Shown here: positions 46,627 to 58,312 of the stretch, in pieces | Position numbering within the stretch: position 1 is the first letter of the stretch | How the letters are laid out: each line of letters opens with the position of its first letter | Source: Stomoxys calcitrans | Lineage: Eukaryota > Arthropoda > Insecta > Diptera > Muscidae | DNA: 64,000 bases | Direction: 5' to 3' | NCBI RefSeq assembly: GCF_963082655.1 | Contig: NC_081553.1 | Coordinates: 227,801,827 to 227,865,826, forward strand | Notes under the pieces: generated by a model | What the model was told of the DNA's origin: nothing | Database searches by the model: none | Seen by the model: only the letters and a program-made list of their open reading frames with translations | Made by a program: the position numbers and the translations under genes

Positions 46627-47955
46627 TAAAAACCCAAAAGCCGGCTTTAAAAACCGAAACACGTTTTTTGAAACATAAACTGGACATGCTGGAAAATGTG
46701 ATAAAATTTCAGATTCGATATGGAAACACAAAAAACCTCATGGTAAAAATCGAAATCGTAATTTTTTAAGATCTGAACTGAACCCAAAAAAGGGATTGTT
46801 ACCACTGTGCAGCTCATACGCTACTGTAAAAATCTCTTGTTCGAAGTTTGTATTTTATGTTAACGCGTTTTTCAGCAAAACCAACTTCGTGTGTTCGTTC
46901 GTCCGTCTGTCCTTCCATCTAGCCGTCCCATGGTGTTTTAGAGTTCTGCGATATGAGCATTTTGCCATATTATTGAAATTGTTTGATTTTCCGTTGTAGT
47001 CCAACCGACGAATAGTCTCCAACTCAAATGTGGTTATCCAAAAACCAAAAATATATGGAAATTTATATTCCAAATAAATTTTAGCTCAGCTCACATACGT
47101 TATCACTATAACGGCCACCACAGACATTTGGACATGTACCACAGCATTTGTGGACTAACATGGAACTATGGCGGTTTAGACGCCGCCATTGCCGGCGAGC
47201 GTTTCAACAATGTTTATGGCAAAATATGTTTAGCCGATAAAAACTAAACTCGAGGGACTTTTTTTATGCTGCTTTCATGTGATGTATGCCAAAAAGGAAG
47301 CAGGGTGGAAGGAGGGAGGGGGGGGGGGGGGGGGGGGGGACAAAAACTGCAACATACAATATAATGAAATTAATGAATTATAATAAAATGAAATAAAATG
47401 TATTAGTTTGCCATGTGGGATTTGAAACAACTAAAACACGATTGCGAGTGAGCTTTGTTTGCGAGATTTCATTTTGGGTTTTGGGGGTTATTGCACGCGC
47501 CAGGGTTGTTGCCTGATTTGGCTGGTGGTTTGCGATAAATTTTATTTTGCCAGCATACTCGTACACTTTAAATGTTATTTTACCAAATGCAAGGAATGCC
47601 GTTTTGGGATTTTTTTTTTTTTATTTGGAGGAGGAGGTTATCACTAATGCTGCTTTTAGTTTCGTTATCAAACAGTGCCTTTGAGGGCAGGAAAGGAAAA
47701 AATCTCTGCAAAGATCAACGAAAGCAAGCAGAGGTCTGTGGTGTTTTTAAATTTAAGCAATGCCAAAAGTTCAAGCAAATCCAATATGGAAGGACAAGCT
47801 GCATCTCATTAGGAAACACACTTCCCCGTGAGCGCAAGTGCCCTTATTGGTATAGCCAAGTAATAAGAGCTGGCAAAATATTGATGCCAAATTACATCGG
47901 TACTATCGATATTCTTTTTTGTCTGAATTGATATTTTTTCTATCGATACTATTGG
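46627..47955. other. Unique-looking interval with a 22-G tract
   Basis: G-run at 47318-47339 within a purine-rich stretch, and a T-run near 47610. No supported gene was found. Confidence 0.5.
47904..47948. promoter_or_regulatory. Pair of DRE-like TATCGATA motifs
   Basis: Perfect TATCGATA octamers lie at 47904-47911 and 47941-47948. In Drosophila this palindrome is bound by DREF and overlaps the BEAF-32 site. The pair abuts the start of a DINE-TR. No transcription unit is evident next to it. Confidence 0.35.
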
Positions 47956-47958
47956 CTA

Positions 47959-49187
47959 AAACAAGTAAAAGCGAATCTTATATACCCTCCACCATGGATC
48001 CTAATTGTCGAGTTCTTTTCCCGGCATCTCTTCTTAGACAAAAAAAGGATAACAGAAAAGATTTGCTCTGCTATTAGAGTGATATCAATATATGGTCCTG
48101 TTTGGACCACAATTAAATTATATGTTGGAGACCTGTGTAAAATGTCTGCCAATTGGAATAAGAATTGCCCCCTTTGGGGGCTCAAGAAGTAAAATAGAGA
48201 GATCGATTTAAATGGGAGCTGTATCGGGATATAGACAGTATTAAACACGTATGTTGATGGTCATGAGAAGATCCGTCGTACAAAATTTCAGGCAAATCGG
48301 ATAATAATTGCGACCTCTAGATCCCAGATCGGTTTATATGGCAGCTATATAAAGTTATGAACCGATTTGAACCTTATTTGGCACAGTTATTGAAAGTCAT
48401 AATAAAATACGTCACGCAAAATTTCAGCAAAATCGGATAGGCGTTGCGCCCTCCAGAAGCTCAAGAAGTCAAGACCAAAGATCGGTTTATAGGGCAGCTA
48501 TATCAGATTATGAACCGATTTGAACCATATCTGGCACGGTTGTTGAATATCATAGCAAAACACGTCGTGCAAAATTTCATTCCAATCGGATAAGAATTGC
48601 GCCCTCTAGTGGTTCAAGAAGTCCAGATCCCAGATCGGTTTATATAGCAGCTATATCAGGTTATTGACCGATTTCAGCCTAATTTAGCACAGGTGTTGAA
48701 AATCATAACAAAACACGTCGTGCAAAATTTCGTTCCAGTCGGATAAGAATTGCGCCCTCTAGAGTCTGAAGAAGTCAAGATCCATGATCGGTTTATATGG
48801 CAGATATATAAGGTTACGAACCGATTTGAACCATACTTGGCACAGTTGTTGGATACCATAGCAAAACACGTGGTGCAAAATTTACTTCTAATCGGATAAG
48901 AATTGCGCCCTCTAGAGGCTCAAGAAGTCAAGACCCAAGATCGGTTTATAGGGCAGGTATATCAAAACATGGACCGATTTGGCCCATTTATAATCCCAAC
49001 CGACCCACACTAATAGAAAGTATTTGTGCAAAATTTCAAGCGGCTAGCTTTACTCCTTCGAAAGTAAGCGTGCTTTCGACGGACATTTTTTGATCAACAT
49101 AAAATCTCACGACGATCAAGAATTTCTTTATGGGGTCTCAGACGACATTACTATACCCCCATCCTATGGAGGAGGGTAAAAAAAAAA
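47959..49187 (-). mobile_element. DINE-TR element that has lost its terminal palindrome
   Basis: The left end reads AACAAGTAAAAGCG and passes directly to AATCTTATATACCCTCCACC; the usual palindrome between them is missing. Six units follow with 'AGATCGGTTTATATGGCAGC'. The INE-like end has a very short microsatellite remnant, ATCTCACGACGATCAAGAAT and CCTATGGAGGAGGGTAAAAA. Confidence 0.82.
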
Positions 49188-49204
49188 TTTGCGAAAATTA
49201 ACAC

Positions 49205-50750
49205 AAACAAGTGAAAAGGCATTAAGTTCGGCAGGGCCGAACTTTGGATACCCACCACCTCGAGTATATATTCAAGTCCCATTTCGTCACAATCCGGCGA
49301 AAATTGGGCAACTTAAGAACCCAAATTCGGCACGGACATTGAGTGGTCTAATATATATGTCACAATTCAATTTTGTAGAACAAAATATTGGTCTCTTTGG
49401 TAGATATATCCAATTATAAACCGATCTGAACCATATTTATGTTGGAAGTTGAGAGGCCTGAAACTACTCACTGTTTCAAATTTCAGCGAAATCGGTTAAA
49501 AAATAAAGCTTTTATGGGCTTCAGACCCCTTATCGGCAGATCGGTCTATATGGCAGCTATATGTAAATATAGTCCGATCTGAACCATATTTAGGTCAGAT
49601 TTCGGGAGGCTTAAAATAACCCACTGTTTCAAATTTCGTCGGAATCGGGTAATAAATAAAGATTTTATGGTTTTCAGACCCCTTATCGGCAGATCGGTCT
49701 ATATTGCAGCTATATCCAAATCTAGACCGAGCTGAGCCAAATTAACGAAGGGTGTCGAATGGCCTAACACAACTCACTGTCCCAAATTTCAGCAAAATCG
49801 GATAGTAAATATGGATTTTATGAACGTAAGGCCCTAAATCGGAGGATCGGTCCATATGGCAGCTATATCCAAATCTAGACCGAGCTGAGCCAAATTGACG
49901 AAGGATTTCGAAGGGCCTAACATAACTCACTGTCCCAAATTTCAACAAAATCGGATAGTAAATATGGTTTTTATAGGCCTAAGACCCTAAATCGGCAGAT
50001 CGGTCTATATGACAGCTATATCCAAATCTAGACCAATCTGAGCAAAATTGACGAAGGATGTCGATGAGCCTAACACAACTCACTGTTCCAAATTTCAGCA
50101 AAATCGGATAATAAATATGACTTTTATGGGCTTCAGACCCTTTATCGGAGGATCGGTCTATATGGCAGCTATATCCAAATTTAGACCGATCGGTGCCAAA
50201 TAAACGAAGTATGTCGGAGGACCTAACTCAACTCACTGTCCCAAATTTCAGCTAAATCGGATAATAAACATTACTTTTATGGGCTTCAGACCCTTTATCG
50301 GAGGATCGGTCTATATGGCAGCTATATCCAAATTTAGACCGATCGGTGTCAAATAAACGAAGTATGTCGACAGACCTAACACAACTCACTGTCCCAAATT
50401 TCAGCAAAATCGGATAGTAAATATGGCTTTTATGGGCCTGAGACCCTAAATCGGCGGATCGGTCAATATGGGGGCTATATCAAGATATAGTCCGATATAG
50501 CCCATCTTCGAACTTAACCTGCTTATGGAGAAAAAAAGAATCTGTGCAAAGTTTCAGCTCATTATCTCTATTTCTAAAGACTGTAGTGTGATTTTAACAG
50601 ACAGACGGACGGACATGTCTAGATCGTCTTATATTTTTTACGAAAATCCGAAATATATCTTTGTAGGGTCGAAAATGGATATTTCGATGTGTTGCAAACG
50701 GAATGACTAAATGAATATACCCCCTAGGCTACGGTGATGGGTATAAAAAA
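49205..50750 (-). mobile_element. DINE-TR element, complete, CCCACCACC subfamily
   Basis: Left end AACAAGTGAAAAGGCATTAA, palindrome with one change (TTCGGCAGGGCCGAA), ATACCCACCACCTCGAG. Seven to eight units carry 'CGGTCTATATGGCAGCTATA'. Right end has AGACAGACGGACGGACATGT, a damaged AGAATATAT block and CGGTGATGGGTATAAAAAA. It lies head-to-tail with the preceding DINE, 17 bp apart. Confidence 0.85.
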
Positions 50751-51293
50751 GCTATCCCACACTGAATATATCCTTTAAGATACATTGCGCCTATAGAGGG
50801 CGCAATTTTCACTCACTAGTGCTAACATTTTGTCAGTGATTAGTCTCATAACTGATTTCTCTTCCAACTGACCTTATTAAATGTGGTTTTATTCCATCGT
50901 TCTCCTAATTTTTTTTACTTATCATTTTCGCTTAAAATATATGTAAAGGGAAATTAGCGATATTATCGATATTTATTATTAGAAATATCGAAAATATCGA
51001 ATGTTGCGATTATCGATAGTTTGTTTAATGGAGTACGGCTTAAAATACTCGTAGAAATGTTGGCAAAAATCATAACCTTTGAAACTTCTACACCTCCAGA
51101 GCCAGAAAATTACATATTGATGGACAGTCACCAGGCAGACCATTGATAAATTCATTCTAAATAATTCGATAAACTTAAGCATAGATATTTTCCCTTAATT
51201 CCTGGGTATTGCGCAACCAATCACCTAGTACTACAGAATTAACACTAATAGGCCTAAAGCCCTTAAAGATTTATGGTTCTAAGGTTACATTTA
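50751..51293. other. Unique-looking interval with two TATCGATA motifs
   Basis: TATCGATA occurs at 50964-50971 and 51011-51018, with AATATCGAAAATATCGAA between them. Nothing else is recognised. Confidence 0.45.
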
Positions 51294-51295
51294 TA

Positions 51296-51535
51296 TTGGG
51301 TTGCCCAAAAAGTAATTGCGGATTTTTTAAAAGAAAGTAAATTCATTTTCAATAAAACTTAGAATGAACTTTAATCAAATATAATTTTTTGTTTACACTT
51401 TTTTCCTAAAGCAAGCTAAAAGTAACAGCTGATAACTGACAGAAGAAAGAATGCAATTACAGAGTCACAAGCAGTGAAAAAATTTGTCAACGCCGACTAT
51501 ATGAAAAATCCGCAATTACTTTTTGGGCAACCCAA
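51296..51535 (+). mobile_element. MITE-m copy 5
   Basis: 240-bp copy. TA is present on the left (51294-51295), but the right border runs GGGCAACCCAA|AAAGTT without TA, so the right target-site copy has been altered. Confidence 0.9.
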
Positions 51536-51925
51536 AAAGTTTTCGTAGCATTTCCTATAACATCTGCTCCTGAGCGGCAAACATAATTAATTACTAAGAT
51601 AATCTCATTCGCTGGAGGGACCATCTGACCATTAATGTTTTTAGTCATTGCTCGTTTTTCCTCTTTTCATCTACAACACAACCTATAACTGAAACTGAAA
51701 TTTCTTTTCTTGTGATAATTTCATTGATAGAAGAAAAAACCAAACGTAATGTAAGTGAACATCATTTGCTTATGTTTCATCGTTCTCTTTCTGTTTCTAT
51801 TCTTAAAATATCTCTAAACAAACCATCGGCGTGTTGCTTTAATTACAGAAATTAGATTTAAATGTTCCTTTGTATTTCCTTGGTGTAGAACATGGTTGGT
51901 TTGCTGTATAACATTTTTATAGGTA
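51536..51925. other. Unique-looking interval
   Basis: No supported feature. Confidence 0.4.
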
Positions 51926-53908
51926 ACTAGCCGAACCAGGCCCACTCCGCTGCGCCTTCTTTAATTCTCTAATATCTTTTTATGGTTGGGACACTTGGCC
52001 CTGAATGTGTATATCGAATTCGTGCCACTGTCCGCCTATGTCCGCCTATAACGCTGAACGTTCAAATCCTGGCCATAACATCGGAAAAATTTAACGCGAT
52101 GGTGATCACCTCTTAATCCTGGCGACATTTCCAATACGTGGTCATGAAAAAAATTCTCCCCAAAGAGGTGTCGCACTGCGACACACCATTCAAACTCGGC
52201 TATAAAAAAAGTCCCTTAATCGGAAAGCTTTCATTGATGTGTGAGAAGTGTGCCCCTTTTCGGTTCCTGGGTAATTTTTTACTCCACTCCCAAATTCCTT
52301 GCTTTTGAGTCCAATATTATCGTATTGATAAATATTTCCGGTTTAGAGAGACACTTGGCCCTTAATTTAAATAAACGCTTCGTGCTCTACTTTCGAATAC
52401 GTTTTATATGAGCCCCATAATGGCATGATCGGTAAATAAATTCTGTTTGAGGGTGGAGTGGACCCCAGGGACTTTGTCCCGAAAATGAGTATCAATTTCC
52501 AGAAAATCAATCAAATTAAACATCAAATAGCTTTTATCTAATATTGAGGTTTTTTCGGGTGGGGCAGTTCCCCAAACACATGGCTCTTCAATCTTTCTCT
52601 CAAGCAGGTTTCGTTAAAGCTCTGTATTGTCGTGATTGGTCACGACATTTGGCGGGCCTCGGGGACGGCCCCCGAGGCACCCGATCCCAAACGAACCGCA
52701 TTACCAATCTCCGAGATCTGGTGGTTTATAAAATTAGGGTATTGAGAAATGCTTTTTAGGGGAGGAATGTCACTCAGACATTTCGACTCAAAAATGGATA
52801 TCAAATTCGTGCTGCACTCCCAAATCCCATATGCCATGGTCATTAAATATGAAATCTTTGGAAGGTGTTTTGGGGGTGGGGCGGCCACCGGCAATTTGCC
52901 CTGAAAATAGATATCAAATTCGTTCTTTACTCCCAAATACCGTTGATTTGAGCTCCATATTGCCATAATCGGAAATTAAGTTCAGTTTAGGGACGCTTTA
53001 GGGCGTACCTCCAAAACACTTGGCTCCAAATTTGGATATCAAATTCATTTTCTACTCTCAAATACCTTTTATTCAAATACCATATTGTCATAATGGATCA
53101 ATCAACCTATTCTGACCTATTTTTGGAAGGAAAAGTACCTACCACCTAGACTTGAACACAAATTTTAATGTCATATTCGTAACCTCCTCCCAAATACCTT
53201 TCATTTGAATCCCATATAGACATGGTCGGCTAATATGCCCATTTGGGGGTACTTGAGGTTGGAGCGACCTCCCATTACTTGGACCTAATTTTTTATGCCA
53301 TATTTGTAATCTACTGTCGAATACCTTCCATGTGAGGCCCATATTGGCATGAACGTTGAATATATCTGTTTAGAGGAGTTTATGGGTTGGGGAGGCCCGC
53401 TGGTTACTTGAACCCCAATTTTAAAACGATATTCGTTTTCCAGACTCCAATACCTTTCATTTGATACCCATATTGTGGCTATCGGTCAACTTTTAGTTTT
53501 GGATGGCGTTTTTGGGGTAATGGGGGAAGGACCGCCCCCATCCTATATCTACAAATTATATAGTCTATTTTTCTTCCAGACCAATCTACACAATTTTCTT
53601 AAAAAATCGTTTCAGCCGTTTTTGATTCTACGGAACACTACGGGGGGTCTGGTAACCCCCTTTACTTCGATCTGATGTTGTATGCCAGATTCGTAATCTA
53701 ATCCAGATTCGTAATCTACTCTCGAATACCTTTCTTTTGAGGCCCATAATGTCATGAACGTCCGATATGTCTGTTTGGGGGATTTTTGGCATTGAGGCGG
53801 CCCGATGGGTACTTAGATTCAAATTTTAATACCTATACTATTCATATTCTACACTTCAATGCCTTTCATTTGATATCCATATTGTCCCGATCGGTACACT
53901 TTTGACCC
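51926..53908 (-). mobile_element. Family B element, reverse, carrying SINE-2
   Basis: It starts ACTAGCCGAACCAGGCCCAC, the reverse complement of the right end at 8470-8490, then TCGAATTCGTGCCACTG where SINE-2 intervenes. About ten units read 'ACCTTTCATTTGA', 'CCCATATTG' and 'GGTGTTTTGGGGGTGGGGCG'. Near 53560-53640 it has CTTCCAGACCAATCTACACA and CAGCCGTTTTTGATTCTACG, the reverse complement of the opening of the 6.3-kb copy, followed by two further units to about 53908. Confidence 0.72.
52031..52270 (+). mobile_element. SINE-2 copy inside family B, 5'-truncated
   Basis: TCCGCCTATAACGCTGAACG, ATCACCTCTTAATCCTGGCG, CCCCAAAGAGGTGTCGCACT and GTGTGAGAAGTGTGCCCCTT. The head upstream of TATAACGCTGA is missing, and the insertion point (after CGAATTCGTGCCACTG) and 3' junction (CGGTTCCTGG then GTAAT) match the copy at 8128-8382. 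Confidence 0.75.
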
Positions 53909-53911
53909 AAG

Positions 53912-55150
53912 ACCCAAACAGTTTGGGTCTTGACATCTTGAGCCTCTAGAGGGCGCAATTCTTATCCGATTGGAATGAAATTTTGCACGACGTGTTTTGT
54001 TATGATATCCAACAACTGTGCCAAATATGGCTCAAATTGAAATCATATCAAATCGGTTCGTAACCTGATATATCTGCCATATAAACCGATCATTGATATT
54101 GACTTCTTCAGACTCTAGAGGGCGCAATTCTTATCCGATTAGAATGAAATTTTGCACGACGTATTTTGTTGTGATATCCAACAACTGTGACAAGTATGGT
54201 TCAAATCGGTTCATAACCTGATATAGCTGCCATATAATCCGATCTGGGATCTTGACTTCTTGAACCACTAGAGGGCGCAATTCTTATCCGATTTGAATGA
54301 AATTTTGCACGAAGTATTTTGTTATGATATCCAACAATTGTGCCAAGTATGGTTCAAATCGGTCAATAAACTGATATAGCTGTCATATAAGTCGATCTGG
54401 GGTCTTGACTTCTTGAGCCTCTAGAGGGCGCAATTCTTATCCGATTAGAATGAAATTTTGTACGACGTGTTTTGCTATAACTTCGAACAACTGTACTAAA
54501 CTAGGTTCAAATCGGTCAATAAACTGATATAGCTGCCATATAAGTCGATCTGGGGTCTTGACTTCTTGAGCCTCTAGAGGGCGCAATTATTATCCGATTT
54601 GCCTGAAATTTTGTACGACCATCAGCATTCGTGTTCATTATGGTCTGAATCGGGTGTATAGCCTTATACAGCTCCCATATAAATCGATCTCTCTATTTTA
54701 CTTCTTTAGCCTCTAGAGGGCGCAATTCTTATTCGAATTGGCTGACATTTTACACAGGTCTCCAACATATAATTTAATTGTGGTTCGAACCGGACCATAT
54801 CTTGATATCGCTCTAATAGCAGAGCAAATCTTGTATTTTATCCTCTTTTGCCTAAGAAGTGATGCCGGGAAAAGAACTTGACAAATGCGATGCATGGTGG
54901 GGTTGCCCAAAAAGTAATTGCGGATTTTTTAAAAGAAAGTAAATGCATTTTTAATAAAACTTAGAATGAACTTTAATCAAATATACTTTTTTTACACTTT
55001 TTTACTAAAGCAAGCAAAAAGCAACAGCTGATAACTGACAGAAGAAAGAATGCAATTACAGAGTCACAAGCTGTGAAAAAATTTGTCAACGCCGACTATA
55101 TGAAAAATCCGCAATTACTTTTTGGGCAACCCAATAGATTCGGCCTGTCC
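53912..55150 (+). mobile_element. DINE-TR palindrome-side portion split by a MITE
   Basis: Six units with 'GCCTCTAGAGGGCGCAATTC' and 'TGCACGACGTGTTTTGTTAT'. The terminus GATGCATGGTGG is cut at 54900 by MITE-m copy 6 and resumes at 55135 with TAGATTCGGCCTGTCC, where the palindrome has decayed. The GTCY side is absent. Confidence 0.75.
54901..55134 (+). mobile_element. MITE-m copy 6, left end trimmed
   Basis: It begins GGTTGCCCAAAAAGTAATTG directly after GGTGG. The first bases of the terminal repeat and the flanking AGGGTA of the DINE are missing, whereas the right end is intact with TA at 55135-55136. Confidence 0.88.
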
Positions 55151-57120
55151 TTGTTCCATTTAGAGTAATTTCCCTAAGGTGTGCCCACTCTGAGAGAGTA
55201 ATACCACCATCATAACAGTTATCACCCTAGCCAATGACACTACGCAGATGATGTACTCGTATAGAGACAGTCATTTAGGTCTGACAGGCGTTTATTTGTA
55301 CCGACGGACATCCAAACATTTTGTACATCCGTAACACAATTAGCGTCTAATTTTGTTGTGTTGTTTAATTAAAGCTTATTAATTGAATTATAATGCTAAG
55401 GCGTAAATAACATGAAAACACACACAACACTCTTAGTCAGCCCCATGGAACTTTTTGGAAGCAGCTAGCTGGCTCATAAAGACAGTCTCGCACATTAATT
55501 AATGGAAACCCAACACGAAAACGCAGCAACAAATTCGACAAGCAGACGCCACAGATGATGGGAACAATGACGCGTCAGTCACAAATGTTGGGGATATGGA
55601 ATGGTGGTGTTTTGCTGGAGAAGACCCAGTGCGGGCAGAACAAACAATTGCCCCCATGACTGTGCTAGAGTTTGGCAATTTTCACATGCATGAGGTTATC
55701 AAATGCCAGGGGAAAAATGGAGCACCCTACTAAACCTTGTGTGCACTTTTCTACGTAGTAATAGGAGGAGGAGGAGGAGAAGAAGAAGATAAAAATCAAC
55801 AATTACTTGATTAGCCCCAAGGATTTTCCTTTCATTTTGCCGCCCTTTTCCATGGAGCATATGTTGGGCTTGCCTCCATTTTATTGGACGATGATAATTA
55901 CTTAGTCGATAAAGCACAAGAGAGATTGAAGGCCGTAGGAAAAAAGGTCAGCTATTATTGCCTTTAAAACTAAAGTGAAACAAACTCGTAGGAAAGGTAA
56001 GGCAGCCATCTAAGATAACTTTGTATCTATATAAAGAAAAAAATTCTAGAAAATCCTCTTTTCTTGGAAATTGTTTAGAATTTCCTTTCTTAGTAAATTA
56101 TGTCGAAATTTCGCATGTAGGAAATTTGGTTTTGGCTGACGTTTTCGGTGTAATGGGGAGCGTCGCCTCCATCCGACATCAGAAACTTATATAGCCTATG
56201 TTTTCTTCCAGACCAGCCTAAACAATCTGTGAAAATTTCAAGGTAATTCATTTTTATCGACAGTTTTGTCAAAACTTACACATCTGTGTAAAAGATTTGT
56301 AATAATAGCTAAAAAGTCACCCTTTACAACACAGCTTGAAATTTGATTCTCAGTCAGACGCCTCATTCTCTGCCTGCTGCATTTACTGGCCATATTACTA
56401 AGCCTAGTTAAATAAAAGTCGACACTTCTTCCTGAGACCTCTCCGAATTGGGCAACACCTCAAATGTTTACCTCAATGTGCCTTCTTCAAACTTCATTTG
56501 CCTTGTGTCCATAACATGCCCTGCCATTCCATTCGCATGCAATTCAACAAAAGATTTAAGGGGACGGAATTGTTTACCAAATCGGAGCAGGAAACGCACA
56601 TGGCACTGCCATTGTTAATTGTTGAGATTAACAAAAATGGAATAGGCTTTGCAAGACCCAGAAATGAAATGAGAATAAAAAAATAAATACAAATGTTGAA
56701 TGTTTCCTTTTCTTTACAGTTCTGTTTGCTCAAATAATTTACTGAAGATGTAAAAGAAATATTGTTAAGTAAGCAAAATTAAAAGGATGGGACCCTCTTA
56801 ACTACCAAGGGGACGAGGAGGAAGAGGGTGACTGGCTAAGAGAAGAGAATACAAAAGCTCTTGGCATGAAACTTAAACAAATGAAGACTGTAACAAATGG
56901 CTAAGTCAACAACAGATGTATACGCTACAAAAAATCATCTGGAGAATGAATAAATCGTAAAAGATTAAAAACTAAAATTGCTAAAAATTTTCTATAAAAA
57001 AAATGTTGGCTTCGGCTAACATATCTGTTGAGCATGATTCCTACTGTCCCCATCTACTTTATGAAAAAAATTTTGAAAATTTTAAATTTTATTCACCTAT
57101 GAAATATTGTTCAATATTCA
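55151..57120. other. Unique-looking interval with GGA repeat and a family B scrap
   Basis: A GGAGGAGGAGGAGGAGAAGA tract lies at about 55765-55792. About 56105-56250 matches family B's end in reverse (CTTCCAGACCAGCCTAAACA, CTGTGAAAATTTCAAGGTAA). No gene is supported. Confidence 0.5.
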
Positions 57121-57159
57121 AGCGGAATAAAAATGATTAAATAATAAATGCGCAGAGCT

Positions 57160-57395
57160 TAAACTATAAAATGGATGAACTTCCTTATACTTTCGTTAAT
57201 ACAACAATTGACATCATATGTGTATATGAGACCTGGTTCCATACTGAAATGAAATGACTCCATTTACACAATTCCTGGTTACAAAATTGTAGTAGCAGAT
57301 TGGCATTCAAACGATGGAGTTGTTGCCATCTTCATAAAGAGTCATTTAAACTGTATGCCAATACTTAAATCGCTACCTGAAAGCAAAATAGAGAT
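57160..57395 (+). pseudogene. LINE-2 remnant: endonuclease N-terminal fragment
   Basis: Broken frames read TIDIICVYETWFHTEM, IPGYKIVVADWHSNDGVVAI and FIKSHLNCMPILKSLPESK. These match the ETW and GY..-R.DR..GGGVAIF motifs at the start of an apurinic-type LINE endonuclease. The sequence ends abruptly where a different LINE begins near 57400. The same element probably resumes at 59480. Confidence 0.62.
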
Positions 57396-57399
57396 ATGA

Positions 57400-58312
57400 G
57401 ACTATCGTCTCTTTACTTAGATAGCTTTATTTTCGTAATCATATCATCGCTTTTACTGAAACTTGGCTTCAGAATAAGGTATACGATTCTGAAATATTAC
57501 ATTCCAAATATCACATATATAGGCGTGATCGGAACAATAAAATGAAAAAATCTGTCGGTGGTGTACTAATAGCGGTCTCCACTGAATTTCCTTCTGAAGA
57601 AATAATAATAGAATCTTCCTTGGATATTGAATTTGAAGTCGTAAAGATATTTTTGAAAAATGTTTCAATATTTATTTCATGTTCTTACTTCCCAACCTCT
57701 TCATGTGAGGATATTTATTTAAAACACGTATCTGCAATCCAATCAGCATTTCAGTTGTCTCAACCAGGAGACACATTGATTGTCATTGGTGATTTGAATC
57801 TTCCTCAAATTAACTGCATTCATTCGTCCGAATCAAATGATTTAACACCCGTGATACCAAATGACATTTCTTATGAATTCATCGGCATATTGTTAAAGTT
57901 TGATCTTTTTCAGATTATTTACATAAACAATTCATTTTCTAAACTACTCGATCTTGTTTTCGTTAATCAACCATCTGAGTTTTGTTTAAGTTCTAATGAT
58001 CCGGTAGTAAGTCCTGAGGATAGATATCATCTGACACTCAAATTACTTATAACCTATCCCACTCTTAAAGTTAAAAGAGTGTTCTGTTTTGCTAAAACTG
58101 AATACATCAAACTGAACTCACTACTCTCATCTGTTCATTGGAATGAAATTTTCAGATCCAAAGATAGCAATGAAATGATTTCAACTTTTTATACTGTGCT
58201 ACTTGACTTTATTTCTAAATCTGTCCCTAAAACTACTTTTTGCAACGCATCTGGTCCTCCATGGAATACAACCAATCTTTCTAGGCTGAAGAACAAGAAG
58301 AATAAATTGTAA
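57400..58312 (+). pseudogene. LINE-1' (Jockey/CR1-like) endonuclease region
   Basis: From about 57440 the frame reads IIAFTETWLQNKVYDSEI, and the longest open part starts at 57542 (256 codons). Endonuclease motifs in order are TETWL, GGVLIAV, GDLNLPQ (the catalytic GDxN block), LDLVFVN and, at the end of the domain, DRYHLTL in place of the usual S-D-H. The open part ends at a stop after a Lys-rich linker (RLKNKKNKL) at 58312. A Met at 57542 is internal to the domain and not a true start. Confidence 0.8.

Noticed and set aside
47459..47931. 62- and 119-codon open frames near the G-tract
   Set aside because: Low-complexity F-rich start and no recognisable domain or splice context.
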